64,000 nt of DNA from NCBI RefSeq assembly GCF_025685415.1, contig NZ_JAGSYB010000001.1, positions 1,054,001-1,118,000 on the forward strand. The letters run 5' to 3'. The notes under the pieces are model-generated. The model had not been told where the DNA came from. It saw only the letters and a list, made by a program, of their open reading frames with translations, and did not search any database. Shown in pieces: positions 22,101-30,944 of the stretch; the stretch's first letter is position 1; each line of letters opens with the position of its first letter. The position numbers and the translations under genes are program-made. Source of the stretch: Terriglobus aquaticus (GTDB taxonomy: Bacteria > Acidobacteriota > Terriglobia > Terriglobales > Acidobacteriaceae).

Positions 22101-25034
22101 GAACTGCACGCCCAGGTAGCAGCTACCGCAGCTTCCAGTCAGGTTCTGCTGGAACTGGGTGCGGTCGGGCGTGCCGTAGCCGTAGCCCTGATCCTCCACC
22201 AGCAGAACGCGAAAATCGGAGCTGCTGGAAGCAATGCTGAGGCTTGCAAAGGGCTGCGAAAGCCGGAACCACTGCACCGCGGGTGTTTGAAGCGGGACCT
22301 GGCCGAAGTTGATCAGACCACTCCCGGGCAGGAAGCCGGTCGCAGTGCCTTGCAGCGTCACGTATACCGGGCTGCTGCTACCTGCCGTTACGCTGAGCAA
22401 ACCTTGGCGCAGCCCAGCATCGCTCGGTGTGAAGTGGAGTGTGACGACGCACGAAGCTCCGCCGGCCAGGGTAGACGGGCAGGCACTGGCGGCGAAATCA
22501 CCGCTGACCGCGACCGCAAGCGCAAACGGGGTCGCACCCGTGTTCTGGACCGTGACACTCTGCGTTTCGGTCGAGACCGTGGTGACCACCACCGGCTGCG
22601 CAAACGTGACGGTTGTCGCGCTGACCGACAGGTTCGGGTTGACCGCCGAACCGTTCACGCTGGGCTGCGGCACGGTTTGACCGTCGATCAGAACCGAGTA
22701 GCCATCTACCGTGATGGTGGTCGCGTCCGCTGACGGCACGGTCTGCGACAGGTAGGTCACGGAGATCTGGCAGACGGATTGCGGCGACAGGGTCGAAGGG
22801 CAGCCGTCCGTTAGATGGAAGGGCAGTCCGGGCGAGAGCGAAACCGCCGTGTGGGCCTGCGCCACGTCGCTGCCATTGGACAGATACAGGTATCGCGGCG
22901 AATGGAGTCCGCCCGCGAAGACACGTCCGAAGCCGAGGTGGGTAGCGGAGACGGTGAGCGGGGAAGCCTGCGTGTATCCAGTCAACGTCAGTTCACGCGG
23001 TCCAACGACCCAGGTGGCCCGGGCGCTCCCGTCGTCCGACGCACTGGAACTGGCGGCAAGCTGAAGCGTAATGGTGCACGACGCTCCGGCTGGAAGGGTG
23101 AAATGCACTCCATCTCCAACCGGCGTGCAGGTCGAGCTGCTCTGGCTCACGGTGAAAAGCGTGCTGGTGAGGCCTGCCTGTGAGGCGAAGGTCTGCGGCG
23201 AGCCAGTCAGATTCGTCACGGTCAGCGTTCGCTGGCGAGGTGTGGTCGCGGCGGTGCTGCCGAAATCCAGCTCCTTGGGGACGACGCTCAGGGCGTCCGC
23301 AGTGAGCGTGTTTGCAGGCAGAGCTGCAGTTGCGGTTGTAGCGTTGCCCGCTGAAACCGTGATGGAGCCCGGGCCGGAGCCCGCAAGAGCCACATCACAT
23401 TCCGAACCCGCCGGCAGGGAGGCGCCACAAGTGGTGCTGCTGACGGTGAAGCCTGCGGCCGTGACCTGGAGACTGACGGCGGCCGTCGCCCCTGCATTGC
23501 GCACGGTGATGTTGGGCAGATCGTCCACTGAGAGCAGAAGCGACGCATCGCTCGCCGAGTCCAGCCGTGCCAGCACGGCCGCGCCACCGTCGCATCCGCT
23601 GCCGTTGCAGGTCGTCGGCGGCAGGGCATCGCGTACCGTCGAGGGGAGAGCCGCGGTGGTCGCCGGTCCTAACGAAACGTCGTAACGTTCGGTCGGCCGA
23701 AGGGCGCTGCTCAGGGTTGGGGCGATACCACCGGCGAACACTGCGGTACCGTCGCTCGCGGTGAGAACGCCACCGGCTGAGACGGGCACACTGCTGAAGC
23801 CAGGCTCCTGCACGGGAACGCCTCCGACGCGGGCCGTGCGCTGCACCTGGCCACTGCCGTTGCCCACCAGCAGGAAGCCGGAGCCCTCCGCCTGCAACGC
23901 CGACAAGGGCAGAAGAGGCGGAACATTCGCCGACGCAGAGGCTACCGCGGCCACGAAGCCGCTTCCGCTGGGTGCCACGATCGCCGTATCGCCGGGCGCG
24001 AGCAGGGTGGAGCTGGTGACCGCCGATCCATCCTGCGCAATTCTCAGCGCCGCCTGGTAGGTCAGACTGGCTGCCACCGGCGCGTTCACCACCGTCAGCG
24101 GAAACAAGCCTGCAGCAATGTTGCCGCCCACCAGAATGCTGCTGGTGCCGCTGTCAGTAGCCGCGGACGTCAGGCCATTGCCCGGGATGTAAGTAGAAAA
24201 TACGAAGCCGTCGCCGGCAGGGGTGAGCTTTGTCAGAAAGCCCGACACGGGCGAACGGGCGTCGGTCAGCAGATCGGGGATGAGGGCGTTGAGAGTAGGG
24301 AAGCCGCTGGCCGTCGTTGAGCCAACGATGTAGGCGTTCCCCGAAGCATCCAGGGCAACGCCGGCCGGCGAGGTGTCTCCATTCGCGCCGCTCAGATACG
24401 TGCTGTAGCGCAGCGTCCCGTCGGTCGTGCTGAAGCTCTGCACGAATCCGTTGCCAAAGCTGCCGGGCAGTGGCTGCTGCTGGATTCCGTTCGGAGTAAC
24501 CGGCAGCGTCGCCGCAAAGATTGAGCCGGTCACGACTACCTGGGTGGACGAAGCGTCGACCGCGGTTACCGCCATTCGGCCGCTGCCCAGAAAGGTAAGC
24601 CACTGCTCAGTGAGCGCGGGCGTGAACTTCGCCAGGAACGAGTTGGTGGTGGTATCCGCTCGGTTCGGGTAGCTGGTTCCGGCGGTGCCGGTTACAGAAC
24701 CGTTGGACAGGGAAGTTCCCGCCACGTACACGTTTCCAGCGGCATCCAGCGCCAACGCCACGCCATGGTCTCCGGCCTGACCCAGATCCGTTTCGGCCAG
24801 GGTGGTCGACGCGGTCGGATCCATCTTGACTAGGCGGAGTCCATCGCCAGCTTCGACCAATGTGTACAGGTTCCCAGCTGCGTCGGCTTTTAGTCCGATA
24901 AAGCGACCCTGTCCATTGACGGATCGCAGCCCGACACGGGACACCGACTGCGCAGACGCGCCGGTGGCGCCGGTCAGCAGGGCGAGCAACAGAAGTGGGA
25001 GGCGAAATGGTCGCGGCAGTCTCAATGGCATCAC
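19164..25034 (-). CDS. Giant secreted ASH / choice-of-anchor D repeat protein with internal C-terminal TM-lipobox module
   Basis: A 1956-residue exported protein. The Sec signal peptide is at about 1-28 (ends GASAQS). Residues 30-450 form a propeller-like region (AADAAGNLYT, ALDAAGNVYVAG, ALDASGNAYIVGST), an SBBP-type pattern. From about 580 to 1770 there are some eleven ASH/choice-of-anchor D repeats of about 100 residues with the pattern LDFG..., VTNTG, GDF, CG...L..G.SC...V.F.P..TG.R. A final Ig-like region is interrupted by two hydrophobic helices (about 1871-1885 and 1890-1908) around RRRR (1886-1889), then SGC with Cys at 1909, and a 48-residue tail ending LTLTI. The start is GTG at 25034 or ATG at 25031. 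Transcribed alone. Function unknown, probably cell-envelope adhesion or scaffolding. Confidence 0.85.
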   Translation of the reverse strand: MMPLRLPRPFRLPLLLLALLTGATGASAQSVSRVGLRSVNGQGRFIGLKADAAGNLYTLVEAGDGLRLVKMDPTASTTLAETDLGQAGDHGVALALDAAGNVYVAGTSLSNGSVTGTAGTSYPNRADTTTNSFLAKFTPALTEQWLTFLGSGRMAVTAVDASSTQVVVTGSIFAATLPVTPNGIQQQPLPGSFGNGFVQSFSTTDGTLRYSTYLSGANGDTSPAGVALDASGNAYIVGSTTASGFPTLNALIPDLLTDARSPVSGFLTKLTPAGDGFVFSTYIPGNGLTSAATDSGTSSILVGGNIAAGLFPLTVVNAPVAASLTYQAALRIAQDGSAVTSSTLLAPGDTAIVAPSGSGFVAAVASASANVPPLLPLSALQAEGSGFLLVGNGSGQVQRTARVGGVPVQEPGFSSVPVSAGGVLTASDGTAVFAGGIAPTLSSALRPTERYDVSLGPATTAALPSTVRDALPPTTCNGSGCDGGAAVLARLDSASDASLLLSVDDLPNITVRNAGATAAVSLQVTAAGFTVSSTTCGASLPAGSECDVALAGSGPGSITVSAGNATTATAALPANTLTADALSVVPKELDFGSTAATTPRQRTLTVTNLTGSPQTFASQAGLTSTLFTVSQSSSTCTPVGDGVHFTLPAGASCTITLQLAASSSASDDGSARATWVVGPRELTLTGYTQASPLTVSATHLGFGRVFAGGLHSPRYLYLSNGSDVAQAHTAVSLSPGLPFHLTDGCPSTLSPQSVCQISVTYLSQTVPSADATTITVDGYSVLIDGQTVPQPSVNGSAVNPNLSVSATTVTFAQPVVVTTVSTETQSVTVQNTGATPFALAVAVSGDFAASACPSTLAGGASCVVTLHFTPSDAGLRQGLLSVTAGSSSPVYVTLQGTATGFLPGSGLINFGQVPLQTPAVQWFRLSQPFASLSIASSSSDFRVLLVEDQGYGYGTPDRTQFQQNLTGSCGSCYLGVQFMPASAGPQTANLSITSTQGGAAQTVALSGTGIPPSGVLLTPAAQDFGSVPVGSSTGAEFFNLTNATSSAISTGTAGFSGDFGASSTATGGTACGGTLQAGESCTLAVQFAPTTTGPRSGSVNFNTSAGPVSSNLTGYGDVNPGLSFQPASLLFRNVPGIQATQQVITLTNTGNVAATVGNVTVSDSHFTTSSTCTSLQPGTQCTLTVTYTPGTSLASGLLTVPVTTAPGGAAQTTQYTLSVQALYTGESAGLEIVPGEDIAVNYGALATASVSATRVFRVNNLSGKSLTLSLEAPRQFPITATNCAGLAPGGSCTVTVAYAPLLNADATGTLFIQGQPTDGTATVNGLAYLEGYGVGSGTLGVTGSFTATGVIDFGQVASGQTASQNLTLVNLSTSEKITVRRIRAEFPFQATSTCGATLAPSASCAVVVKYAPNAQTTISGNAGSQSQTGVLTLESDAENSPLLVDLAGRTVPVQSNSPASAAPLAVLTTSQGALTFASGTVGNASAAQAVTVTNTGTVDLVISGVVTSSDFTATNGCGALPVRASCQIQVAFTPQGTGTRSAALEIQSNASNALEYVSLIGTGTSASVSLSPSALDFGRVLLSRTSAAQVATFTNTGSSAVTLGPITVTGDFALASSSAAGAVCASGGTIAAGASCVLPVTFTPSRTGTRTGVLSISNSATNLALTVTLSGVGVQPQLVATPSGLSFGNILIGNTQTLALTLTNTSATDVNGLQIGISSGDFTGTSTCGPVTLTAGSSCSINVTFTPSQPGARTGTLTVSSTDPSSPLQVPLTGNGLQGGSFTLTVNGASSGSATVPYGIAANYALAVTPTNGFTGAVALTCTPKAIVQYTACSINPSTVTLINGTVNATATITTVTAVNTAASRRPDWRAAVLCSTPVLLLAGLRRRRWGAGLLLSIGLCALLMSSGCGSGTHGDSRIRYAAAGTYQFTISAASTTGVTVQQSVPITLTITNSPQ
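19167..19445 (-). other. TM hairpin / Arg loop / internal lipobox module interrupting an Ig-like domain (copy A)
   Basis: Coding segment for about the last 93 residues of the giant repeat protein. Order: hydrophobic AAVLCSTPVLLLAGL, RRRR, hydrophobic WGAGLLLSIGLCALLM, SSGC, a 15-residue linker, then AGTYQFTISA and VPITLTITNS. The last two strands look like the closing strands of an Ig-like domain whose earlier strands (FTGAVALTC, CSINPSTVTL) lie before the insertion. The part from RRRR to Cys has the n-region, h-region and lipobox order of a lipoprotein signal peptide. The same order occurs at 43455-43712. Confidence 0.7.
19700..23295 (-). repeat. Array of about eleven ASH/choice-of-anchor D protein repeats
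   Basis: Repeated coding units of about 300 bases within the giant secreted protein. Repeat starts recognisable in order: KELDFGS, THLGFGR, TTVTFAQ, GLINFGQ, AAQDFGS, ASLLFRN, EDIAVNYG, GVIDFGQ, QGALTFAS, SALDFGR and SGLSFGN. Most units carry two cysteines spaced 10-14 residues apart (for example STCGATLAPSASC), probably a disulfide. The units differ enough that the array is old rather than a recent tandem expansion. Confidence 0.75.
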
Positions 25035-25199
25035 ACGTCACTTCACAGCAGCATTCTTGCCGCCGTGCAGCCGTAATCAGTAATCCATGGAGAAGAAGGG
25101 TGCGAGTGTCTCATTCTGCGATGAGTCCACGCAAGTTGCACCGGGTCGTACTGTTCTGGAACAGATGTGTCTCCCTTTGTATCAGCGGGAGTGGTTAGG

Positions 25200-25850
25200 T
25201 TAGGCGGTTGCGGTGGCGTGAGTGGGATCGAGCAGGTAGTGGAAACCCCGCTCCTCCATCTCGGCTAAGAAGCTGTGGTGATCGCGGTACACGATGCCCT
25301 GCATGCCAAACCGCTGGGCCGCGTGGATGTTCTCTTCCTTGTCATCGATGAAGAGAATGCGGTTCGCCGGCACGCCCAGGCCCTCGGTGGCGGCGGCATA
25401 GATCTCCTGCTGTGGCTTGCGCAGGCGAAGCGCGTGGGACCACACGGCGTGGTGAAAGTCGCTGATCCAGTCGAACCTGCGCACGATGCCTTCGGCCATC
25501 GCGCCCGGCATGTTGGACAGGATGCCGGTGCGCACGCCCGCACGGTGCAGCAGCTTGACCCACGCCAGCATTGGCAGGTTCATGTCCGTCCACAGGTCGA
25601 CATCCAGGGCCAGAAGGCGCTCTTTCTGCTCGTCTGACAGGCTCCGCCCACCGCCCTGTGCGATCGTGTTCCAGTAGGCCGGGCCGTCCAGCGCGCCCTC
25701 GTCGTAGCTGTCGCGGTGCTGCCAGTAAAAGCGGTGCAGTGTCGCCTCATCCAGGCCACTTACCCGCTGCATCTCTGCCCAGACGGCGGGCACCGGGGGC
25801 AGGCTCAGCACCATGCCAAAATCGAACAGGACCGCTTCAACTGGCTGCAT
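25200..25850 (-). CDS. HAD-superfamily hydrolase (subfamily IA-like)
   Basis: A 216-residue phosphatase-like protein. Motif I is FDFGMVL (nucleophile D10; the usual second Asp is Gly12, as in the DFGGVL group), motif II is ILSNMPG, and motif IV is ILFIDDKEENI near residue 155. Start taken at the ATG at 25850 (MQPVEAVLFDFG); the frame stays open to 25889, but that extension overlaps the divergent start region. Its substrate is unknown; relatives include glucose-1-phosphate phosphatase YihX-like enzymes and haloacid dehalogenases. It is divergent from an aminotransferase 48 bases away, so the two share a control region. Confidence 0.85.
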   Translation of the reverse strand: MQPVEAVLFDFGMVLSLPPVPAVWAEMQRVSGLDEATLHRFYWQHRDSYDEGALDGPAYWNTIAQGGGRSLSDEQKERLLALDVDLWTDMNLPMLAWVKLLHRAGVRTGILSNMPGAMAEGIVRRFDWISDFHHAVWSHALRLRKPQQEIYAAATEGLGVPANRILFIDDKEENIHAAQRFGMQGIVYRDHHSFLAEMEERGFHYLLDPTHATATA

Positions 25851-25897
25851 AGGCAGGATTGTACCCGCGCATCTGCCAGCGTTCCGCACTGAATCTC

Positions 25898-27103
25898 ATG
25901 CATTTTTCCAATCGCACCCACTTCGGCGCGGAAGCCGATCCGCTGACGGAGGCCGTCGCTCTCCGCCGCCGCGCCGGTCTGCCAGTGCTGGACCTGACGG
26001 AGAGCAATCCAACGCGGTGTGGGCTGGGCATCGCCGGAACAACCCTGCTGCCACCTCTGAGCCACGCCACAAACATGGTGTACCGCGCGGAGCCGTTTGG
26101 GCCGATGCAGGCTCGCAAAGCCGTTGCGAAGATCTACTATCGCGAGCGCGGCGTGCAGGTCGACCCTGCCGAGATGGTGCTCACGGCAAGCACCAGCGAA
26201 GCTTACAGCTTTCTGTTCCGGCTCTTCTGCGAGCCGGGCGACCATGTTCTGGTGCCACAGCCGAGTTACCCGCTGTTCGACCTGCTCGCCCGCATCTCCG
26301 ACGTGGAGACCGTGCCGTACCCTCTGCGTTTTCACGAGTTCTGGGAGACGGACCTCGACGCCCTGGAAGCTGCTATCACGCCTCGAACCCGCGCCATCGT
26401 CGTTGTGCATCCCAACAATCCGACCGGGCACTTCACCAGCCCGGAGGAACGGCAGGCTCTGGATCGAATTGCCGCGCGGCGTGGCTTGCCACTGCTGGTC
26501 GATGAAGTTTTCTTGGACTATCCCGCCGAGCCTCAAGCGGTACGAGGCGTCTCGCAAAGCTTTGCTGCCAGTTCGCAACCTGACGCGCTGACCTTCGTGA
26601 TGAGCGGTCTGAGTAAGGTCCTCGCGCTGCCGCAGATGAAGTTGGCATGGACGCTGGTGCTGGGCCCCGAGCCACTGCGCCGCGAAGCTCTCCATCGGCT
26701 GGAGTACATCGCCGATACGTTTCTCTCCGTAGCGGCGCCGGCAGCAAATGCGATGAGCGACTGGCTTCAGGTGGGCGCCTCCGTGCAGGCGCAGGGAAAA
26801 GGGCGTATCCAATCCAACCTCACGATTCTGGATCGGGAGATCGCCGGAGCTTCGGTCGTGTCCCGACTGCCAGTCGAGGGCGGATGGTCGGTTCTGCTTC
26901 GGCTGCCTGCACTCGAAGCCGACACTGACTTCGCGCTTCGCCTGCTGCACGCAACCGGCGTTCTGGTGCACCCGGGATCGTTCTTCGCCCTGCCCGGGCG
27001 AGGCTGGGTTGTGCTTAGCCTGCTGCCGGAGCCCGAGAGTTTCGAGCGAGGAGTTCGCCTCCTCGTCGACTCGATTGAGAAATGGCTGGAGGTGACTCTT
27101 TAG
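25898..27103 (+). CDS. PLP-dependent aminotransferase, class I/II
   Basis: A 401-residue fold-type I enzyme. Visible are the N-terminal substrate loop LDLTESNPTRCG, the cofactor-stacking region STSEAYSFLFR, HPNNPTG (ring-stacking Asn), and the Schiff-base Lys at 240 in MSGLSKVLALPQMKLAW. It resembles the MalY/alanine-type aminotransferases acting on small or aromatic amino acids; the exact substrate cannot be told. Start at ATG 25898 (MHFSNRTHF); an upstream TTG at 25859 would overlap the divergent control region. No linked amino-acid pathway genes are adjacent. Confidence 0.9.
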   Translation: MHFSNRTHFGAEADPLTEAVALRRRAGLPVLDLTESNPTRCGLGIAGTTLLPPLSHATNMVYRAEPFGPMQARKAVAKIYYRERGVQVDPAEMVLTASTSEAYSFLFRLFCEPGDHVLVPQPSYPLFDLLARISDVETVPYPLRFHEFWETDLDALEAAITPRTRAIVVVHPNNPTGHFTSPEERQALDRIAARRGLPLLVDEVFLDYPAEPQAVRGVSQSFAASSQPDALTFVMSGLSKVLALPQMKLAWTLVLGPEPLRREALHRLEYIADTFLSVAAPAANAMSDWLQVGASVQAQGKGRIQSNLTILDREIAGASVVSRLPVEGGWSVLLRLPALEADTDFALRLLHATGVLVHPGSFFALPGRGWVVLSLLPEPESFERGVRLLVDSIEKWLEVTL

Positions 27104-27174
27104 GTTCGGGAGAACCTTTGGAGTAACGCTTGAGGCAGAGGCTTCAACTCAGAGTTGAGATGACCGCCTGCAAG

Positions 27175-27852
27175 CTAAAGATTTCGCAAGTAGATGTTGT
27201 GTTCTCGTTCCAAGCCGATGGAGGTTGTATTTCCGTGTCCCGGGATAACCAGGGTGCCCTCTGGAAGGTGCAACAGCTCGCTCTGAATGCTGCGCAATAA
27301 CGTGCTGGTGTCGCCGCCCCACAGGTCTGTGCGGCCCACGCTGCCCTGGAAGAGCGTGTCGCCTGCCAGGAGCAGGTCGTGATCCGGGGCATAGAGGCAG
27401 ATGCTCCCCGGGGTGTGCCCAGGGGTGTGGAGCACGCGGAGTGTTGACCTGCCGACGCGGAGTTCCGTTGCCGTTCCGATGCTCTCGTCTGGCGCCTTGA
27501 CTTCGGGCGTCGGCACGCCCATCCACGCAGCCTGCTGATCCATGAGAGCGACCAGCTCCAGATCGGCCTGGTGGTAGAGCACCGGTGCTCCCGTGAGTGC
27601 ACGCAGGCTGGCTGCGCCGGAGATGTGATCCAGGTGCGCGTGAGTGACCACAATGCCAGTCAGACGCAGGTTGTGTTTGGCCAGTACTGCAAGGATGCGC
27701 TGAACGTCACCACCCGGGTCGATCACGATCGCTTCAAGGGTGTCCGGGTCGCCCAGCACCGAGCAGTTGCACCGCAAAGGACCTACGGGGAAAGTCTCAC
27801 GTATCAGGCGGGGTGGTTGCGACTCAGCGACCTCGGGCGTGTCAACGGCCAT
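27175..27852 (-). CDS. Metallo-beta-lactamase-fold hydrolase (glyoxalase II-like)
   Basis: A 225-residue protein with the metal motif THAHLDH (H71, H73, D75, H76), then HTPGHTPGS, AGDTLFQGSVGR and a late His in IPGHG. This is the bacterial YcbL-type glyoxalase II layout, which lacks the long C-terminal helical domain of GloB and often hydrolyses hydroxyacyl-thioesters. The start at 27852 is chosen because AGGAG lies five to six bases upstream; the frame stays open to 27909. It lies downstream of secG on the same strand, with a hairpin between, so it is probably transcribed separately. Confidence 0.87.
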   Translation of the reverse strand: MAVDTPEVAESQPPRLIRETFPVGPLRCNCSVLGDPDTLEAIVIDPGGDVQRILAVLAKHNLRLTGIVVTHAHLDHISGAASLRALTGAPVLYHQADLELVALMDQQAAWMGVPTPEVKAPDESIGTATELRVGRSTLRVLHTPGHTPGSICLYAPDHDLLLAGDTLFQGSVGRTDLWGGDTSTLLRSIQSELLHLPEGTLVIPGHGNTTSIGLEREHNIYLRNL

Positions 27853-27890
27853 GCGCTCTCCTGACATTCGGAACGGGTACAAACGACGAA

Positions 27891-27916
27891 AGGCGCGTGC
27901 AAGATGCAACGCGCCT
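27891..27916 (-). terminator. Terminator-like hairpin after secG
   Basis: On the minus strand the stem AGGCGCGT / ACGCGCCT (with an inner GC/GC extension) begins 27 bases past the secG stop and is followed by TTCGTCG. The stem is good and the T tract weak. Confidence 0.55.
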
Positions 27917-27942
27917 CAAGGGCAGACAGCAGGGGATCGCTG

Positions 27943-28236
27943 TTACTTCTTCGCCGGCTGCGAAAGATGCGTTCCACTCAGAACAGAGTGGCTGCCCGCG
28001 CGGGAGAACATGACCGTCAGCACGATGGCGAGCAGCATGAACAGGACGGCGGACCAGGTGGTCAGACGCGTAAACAGGTTCGCCGTGCCGCGGGGTCCAA
28101 AGGCCGTCTGCGTTCCCTGGCCGCCAAAGGCGCTTGCCAGGTCGGCGCTCTTGCCTTGCTGCAGAAGTACCACGCCGATAAGAAACAGGCAGACCACGAC
28201 GAAGAGGAATACCGTGAAGTAGAGAAGAAAGGTCAT
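27943..28236 (-). CDS. secG: Preprotein translocase subunit SecG
   Basis: A 97-residue inner-membrane protein that assists SecYE in protein export. Two membrane helices are seen (about 3-23 LLYFTVFLFVVVCLFLIGVVL and 55-75 TWSAVLFMLLAIVLTVMF), separated by the family loop LLQQGKSADLASAFGGQGTQTAFG. AAGGA five bases before the ATG at 28236 sets the start; the upstream extension to 28272 is not needed. It lies 76 bases downstream of tRNA-Leu(GAG) on the same strand. Confidence 0.95.
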   Translation of the reverse strand: MTFLLYFTVFLFVVVCLFLIGVVLLQQGKSADLASAFGGQGTQTAFGPRGTANLFTRLTTWSAVLFMLLAIVLTVMFSRAGSHSVLSGTHLSQPAKK

Positions 28237-28312
28237 GCCAGTCCTTAGATCAGCCCCAGGCCACGGTTGCACAGCACGTATGGCAAGCAGCGGAACGAGC
28301 GGAAGTTGTGAA

Positions 28313-28397
28313 TGGTGCGGAGGAGGGGACTTGAACCCCTATGCCTTGCGGCGCTAGCACCTCAAGCTAGTGCGTCTGCCAATTTCGCCACCTCCGC
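28313..28397 (-). tRNA. tRNA-Leu (anticodon GAG), CCA encoded
   Basis: Minus-strand 85-base cloverleaf. Acceptor GCGGAGG (complement of 28391-28397) pairs with CCTCCGC (28317-28323). The D arm contains GCGAAATTGGCAGACGC, the anticodon stem CTAGC/GCTAG closes loop TTGAGGT giving anticodon GAG, a long variable arm follows as expected for class II Leu, and the T arm is GGGGTTCAAGTCCCC. The discriminator A and CCA are encoded (28313-28316). Codons read: CUC and CUU. Confidence 0.96.
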
Positions 28398-28497
28398 ATC
28401 GTGTTGGCCCATTGGGAACCACGCGAACGGATCAGCCATCCAAGGGCGAGTATAGCATCGCGGGTGGTGCGAGCCGAAGCTCCAGACGCACCAGCGA

Positions 28498-29223
28498 TCA
28501 GAAGATCTGGAGCAGTTCGCGGATGCTGTTCAGTTCCAACAGGTGCTGCCCCGGCGGCGCTGGCGCGACTGACTCGTGCTCCAGCACCCAGGTGTTGGGA
28601 TGCGGCAGGAAGACGGCGTGCAGGCCGGCCGCCAGCGCCGGGTTGATGTCGCTGCGAGGACTGTTCCCGACCATCCACGTGGTAGCGGCATCGTGCCGGT
28701 GGCGCGAGCGGAGGTCCAGGTACGCCTCGCGATGCTTCTCCCGAACCACCTCCACGTGAGCAAAGAGTGGCGCCAGGCCCGAACGGCGCAGCTTCTCCGT
28801 TTGTTCCTCGGCTGCGCCCTTGGTCATCAGCACCAGAGTGTGTCGCGTTGCGAGATCGGTCAGGGTTTCTGCCACACCGGGCAGGAGTTCGATACGGGCC
28901 TCGAGGATGGACGCAGTGAGTTCGTGAATCCGGCTGACTTCCGCAGAGGTGCACGCGCGGCAGTGGAACTGCTCGATCGCTGCAAGCATGGAGGAGCGAA
29001 AGCTGATAGCGCCATAGCCATGCACCGCCACGCGTTCATGCTCGAGCTGGTTGAAGGCGCTGCGCACCTCCTCGGCCGACCAGGTGGGATGCGCGAGCAG
29101 ATCGATGAATCCGGCGATCGCTCGGTCAAAGTAGATGTTGTTTTCCCACAGGGTGTCGTCGGCGTCGAACAGCAGCGTTTGCCGGGTTTCTTTCAGTTGC
29201 AGGTTCAAGAGGCCCGCCGTCAT
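28498..29223 (-). CDS. HAD-superfamily hydrolase
   Basis: A 241-residue phosphatase-like protein with motif I LLFDADDTLWENN (D20, D22), motif II VLMTKG, the motif III Lys in VVREKHREAY, and motif IV GNSPRSDI. Cap and core lengths suit subfamily IA. Substrate unknown. Its ATG overlaps the stop of the membrane glycosyltransferase gene (ATGA at 29220-29223), so the two are translated together; the pairing may mean that it acts on a sugar phosphate, but that is inference. tRNA-Leu follows 100 bases downstream. Confidence 0.85.
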   Translation of the reverse strand: MTAGLLNLQLKETRQTLLFDADDTLWENNIYFDRAIAGFIDLLAHPTWSAEEVRSAFNQLEHERVAVHGYGAISFRSSMLAAIEQFHCRACTSAEVSRIHELTASILEARIELLPGVAETLTDLATRHTLVLMTKGAAEEQTEKLRRSGLAPLFAHVEVVREKHREAYLDLRSRHRHDAATTWMVGNSPRSDINPALAAGLHAVFLPHPNTWVLEHESVAPAPPGQHLLELNSIRELLQIF

Positions 29224-30797
29224 GGAAGCTCAACCAGCCACGTGTCCTGGTCGGCGTAGCTTTCCGTGGATTCGTGCAGCAACTCGAGGTGCGCTCCGTC
29301 CTGCCGCAGTTTGCGCAGGAGCCACTGCTCCGGGTAGGTGTAGGAGCCGTAGACAACGAAGCGCCGGTGCTGCTGTTCGAACTGGCTGGCGTCGACAACG
29401 CGATCCGCAAGCCCGAACGTCTGCTGCACCAGGTCCAGATGGTCGAAGATGCTCGCGTGAGCGACGGTGTGTGCCGCGTTCAGATCCTGGAGGTAGAAGA
29501 CGTTGGCCAGCGTTTCAGGCGATTCGCGGTGTGCCATTTCCACGTAGGTGAGACCGTTGCTATCGACCAGAGGCAGGTGCATTTCAGCGGCGATCTGACA
29601 AGGCACACAGGGCAGCGATACCGGCAACACGCGAGCCGGGTGACGCAGTTGGAGCAGGGCGCCCGGGAGCGCGTGACCTTCCAGCAGGGCCAGGACTGCG
29701 ACGATTAGTGCCGCGCTGCGCCGGCCACCTGTCCAGCGGAACAACAGGGCAGTAGCCACTGCGGCGACACCAAGGCTTGCAACACTGCCGTAGCGGTAAA
29801 AGAACGCCGCCCTGGTAACCATGAACAGGATCATGAGCATGCCGGGCAAGCCAATCCACAACAGCGCGACCGCCCAGTCGGGGCGGCGCAGCCCCCAGCC
29901 GGAGCCACCTCGCAGGGCCGGGAAGCCGGCCACCGCCAGCAGCACCACCGCGGTCAGGGCCAACAGGATCTCTTCCCGAACGAAGCGGGCGTTGTAGAAC
30001 GCGAACACCATCGTGGGGGTGGGCAGGAACGACTTCGGAAAGATTGTGTGGCCGTGTTCCGCGATGAACGTCCGCAACACCGGCGTGACCAGCAGGGGCA
30101 GCGCCGTGGCAGCAATCAGACGGGGCTGTCTCCACTCGCGAAAGAGAAGAACGACCGCGATCAGCAGCAGCCAGGCCGGCACTGCTAACGCCTGGGATAG
30201 AAGGGCCGTGCATCCCGCCAGGAGGAGCACGCCCAGGTGCAGTAACGCGGGACGGCCCGCCGTCAGCCGTTCGGCGGCTCCGTCTGTCATCCACCATGCC
30301 AGGGCAAGGGCGGCGACCATGAGAGCGTAGGGTCGCGCTTCGGTAAACAAGTCGCCCGTCGGGCTGGCCAGCAGCATCGTCGAAGCGGCAAAGCCGTACA
30401 GGGAACCGAACCGCCGGGCGACCAATCTGCCAAGGAACACCATGGCAGCAAAGAAGGCGAGCGTCTCCGGGATGCGGGCACCCAGGGCGTTCGCCCCAAA
30501 CAGGTGCATTGAGAACCGTGTCAGCAGGTAGCTGAGAGGTGGATTCAGGTCCAGCGCACGGAGCTGCCGAAACAGTTCGCGGAGGGTCGGCGCCTGGGCG
30601 ATGTGAAAGGTAAAGAGCTCATCGAACCAGAGAGGCCGGCTCGCGATGCTGCGCAACGCAAACAGCAGGTACACCACGAACAGGAAGCCGTACAGCAGCA
30701 TGGGCCGCTGGTCCATCCAGGCCGCAACTGCCTCCAGGTGACGATCCGTAGCTCTGCGAACGCGATTGAGCGACAGCAGGAGAGCTGATTCCGGCAT
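29220..30797 (-). CDS. Membrane glycosyltransferase, GT39/ArnT-like (dolichyl/polyprenyl-phosphate-sugar type)
   Basis: A 525-residue protein with about ten hydrophobic helices and a soluble C-terminal end. The first periplasmic loop after helix 1 has [11 protein letters not shown] with the acidic pair D59/E60, the hallmark catalytic site of GT-C fold enzymes (PMT, ArnT, RgtA types). A further motif, [11 protein letters not shown], fits the second loop. Such enzymes move a sugar from a lipid-phosphate carrier onto lipid A, protein or glycan. The start is taken at ATG 30797 (MPESALLL); the frame is open to 30860, but there it would run into the divergent kinase control region. It is co-translated with the downstream HAD hydrolase. 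Confidence 0.82.
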   Translation of the reverse strand: MPESALLLSLNRVRRATDRHLEAVAAWMDQRPMLLYGFLFVVYLLFALRSIASRPLWFDELFTFHIAQAPTLRELFRQLRALDLNPPLSYLLTRFSMHLFGANALGARIPETLAFFAAMVFLGRLVARRFGSLYGFAASTMLLASPTGDLFTEARPYALMVAALALAWWMTDGAAERLTAGRPALLHLGVLLLAGCTALLSQALAVPAWLLLIAVVLLFREWRQPRLIAATALPLLVTPVLRTFIAEHGHTIFPKSFLPTPTMVFAFYNARFVREEILLALTAVVLLAVAGFPALRGGSGWGLRRPDWAVALLWIGLPGMLMILFMVTRAAFFYRYGSVASLGVAAVATALLFRWTGGRRSAALIVAVLALLEGHALPGALLQLRHPARVLPVSLPCVPCQIAAEMHLPLVDSNGLTYVEMAHRESPETLANVFYLQDLNAAHTVAHASIFDHLDLVQQTFGLADRVVDASQFEQQHRRFVVYGSYTYPEQWLLRKLRQDGAHLELLHESTESYADQDTWLVELP

Positions 30798-30944
30798 GTG
30801 CGTCAGTTTACCAAGTGGGCTTTGCCGAGCTACCACTTGCTCCCGATGCGATCCCACCAAAAGCGCATCGTGGGAGATGTAGGCTGTCGGCTATCATGGC
30901 TGCACTTCTTTCTACGGACACCGGCCCCGAGGAGGTCCGGAGGC

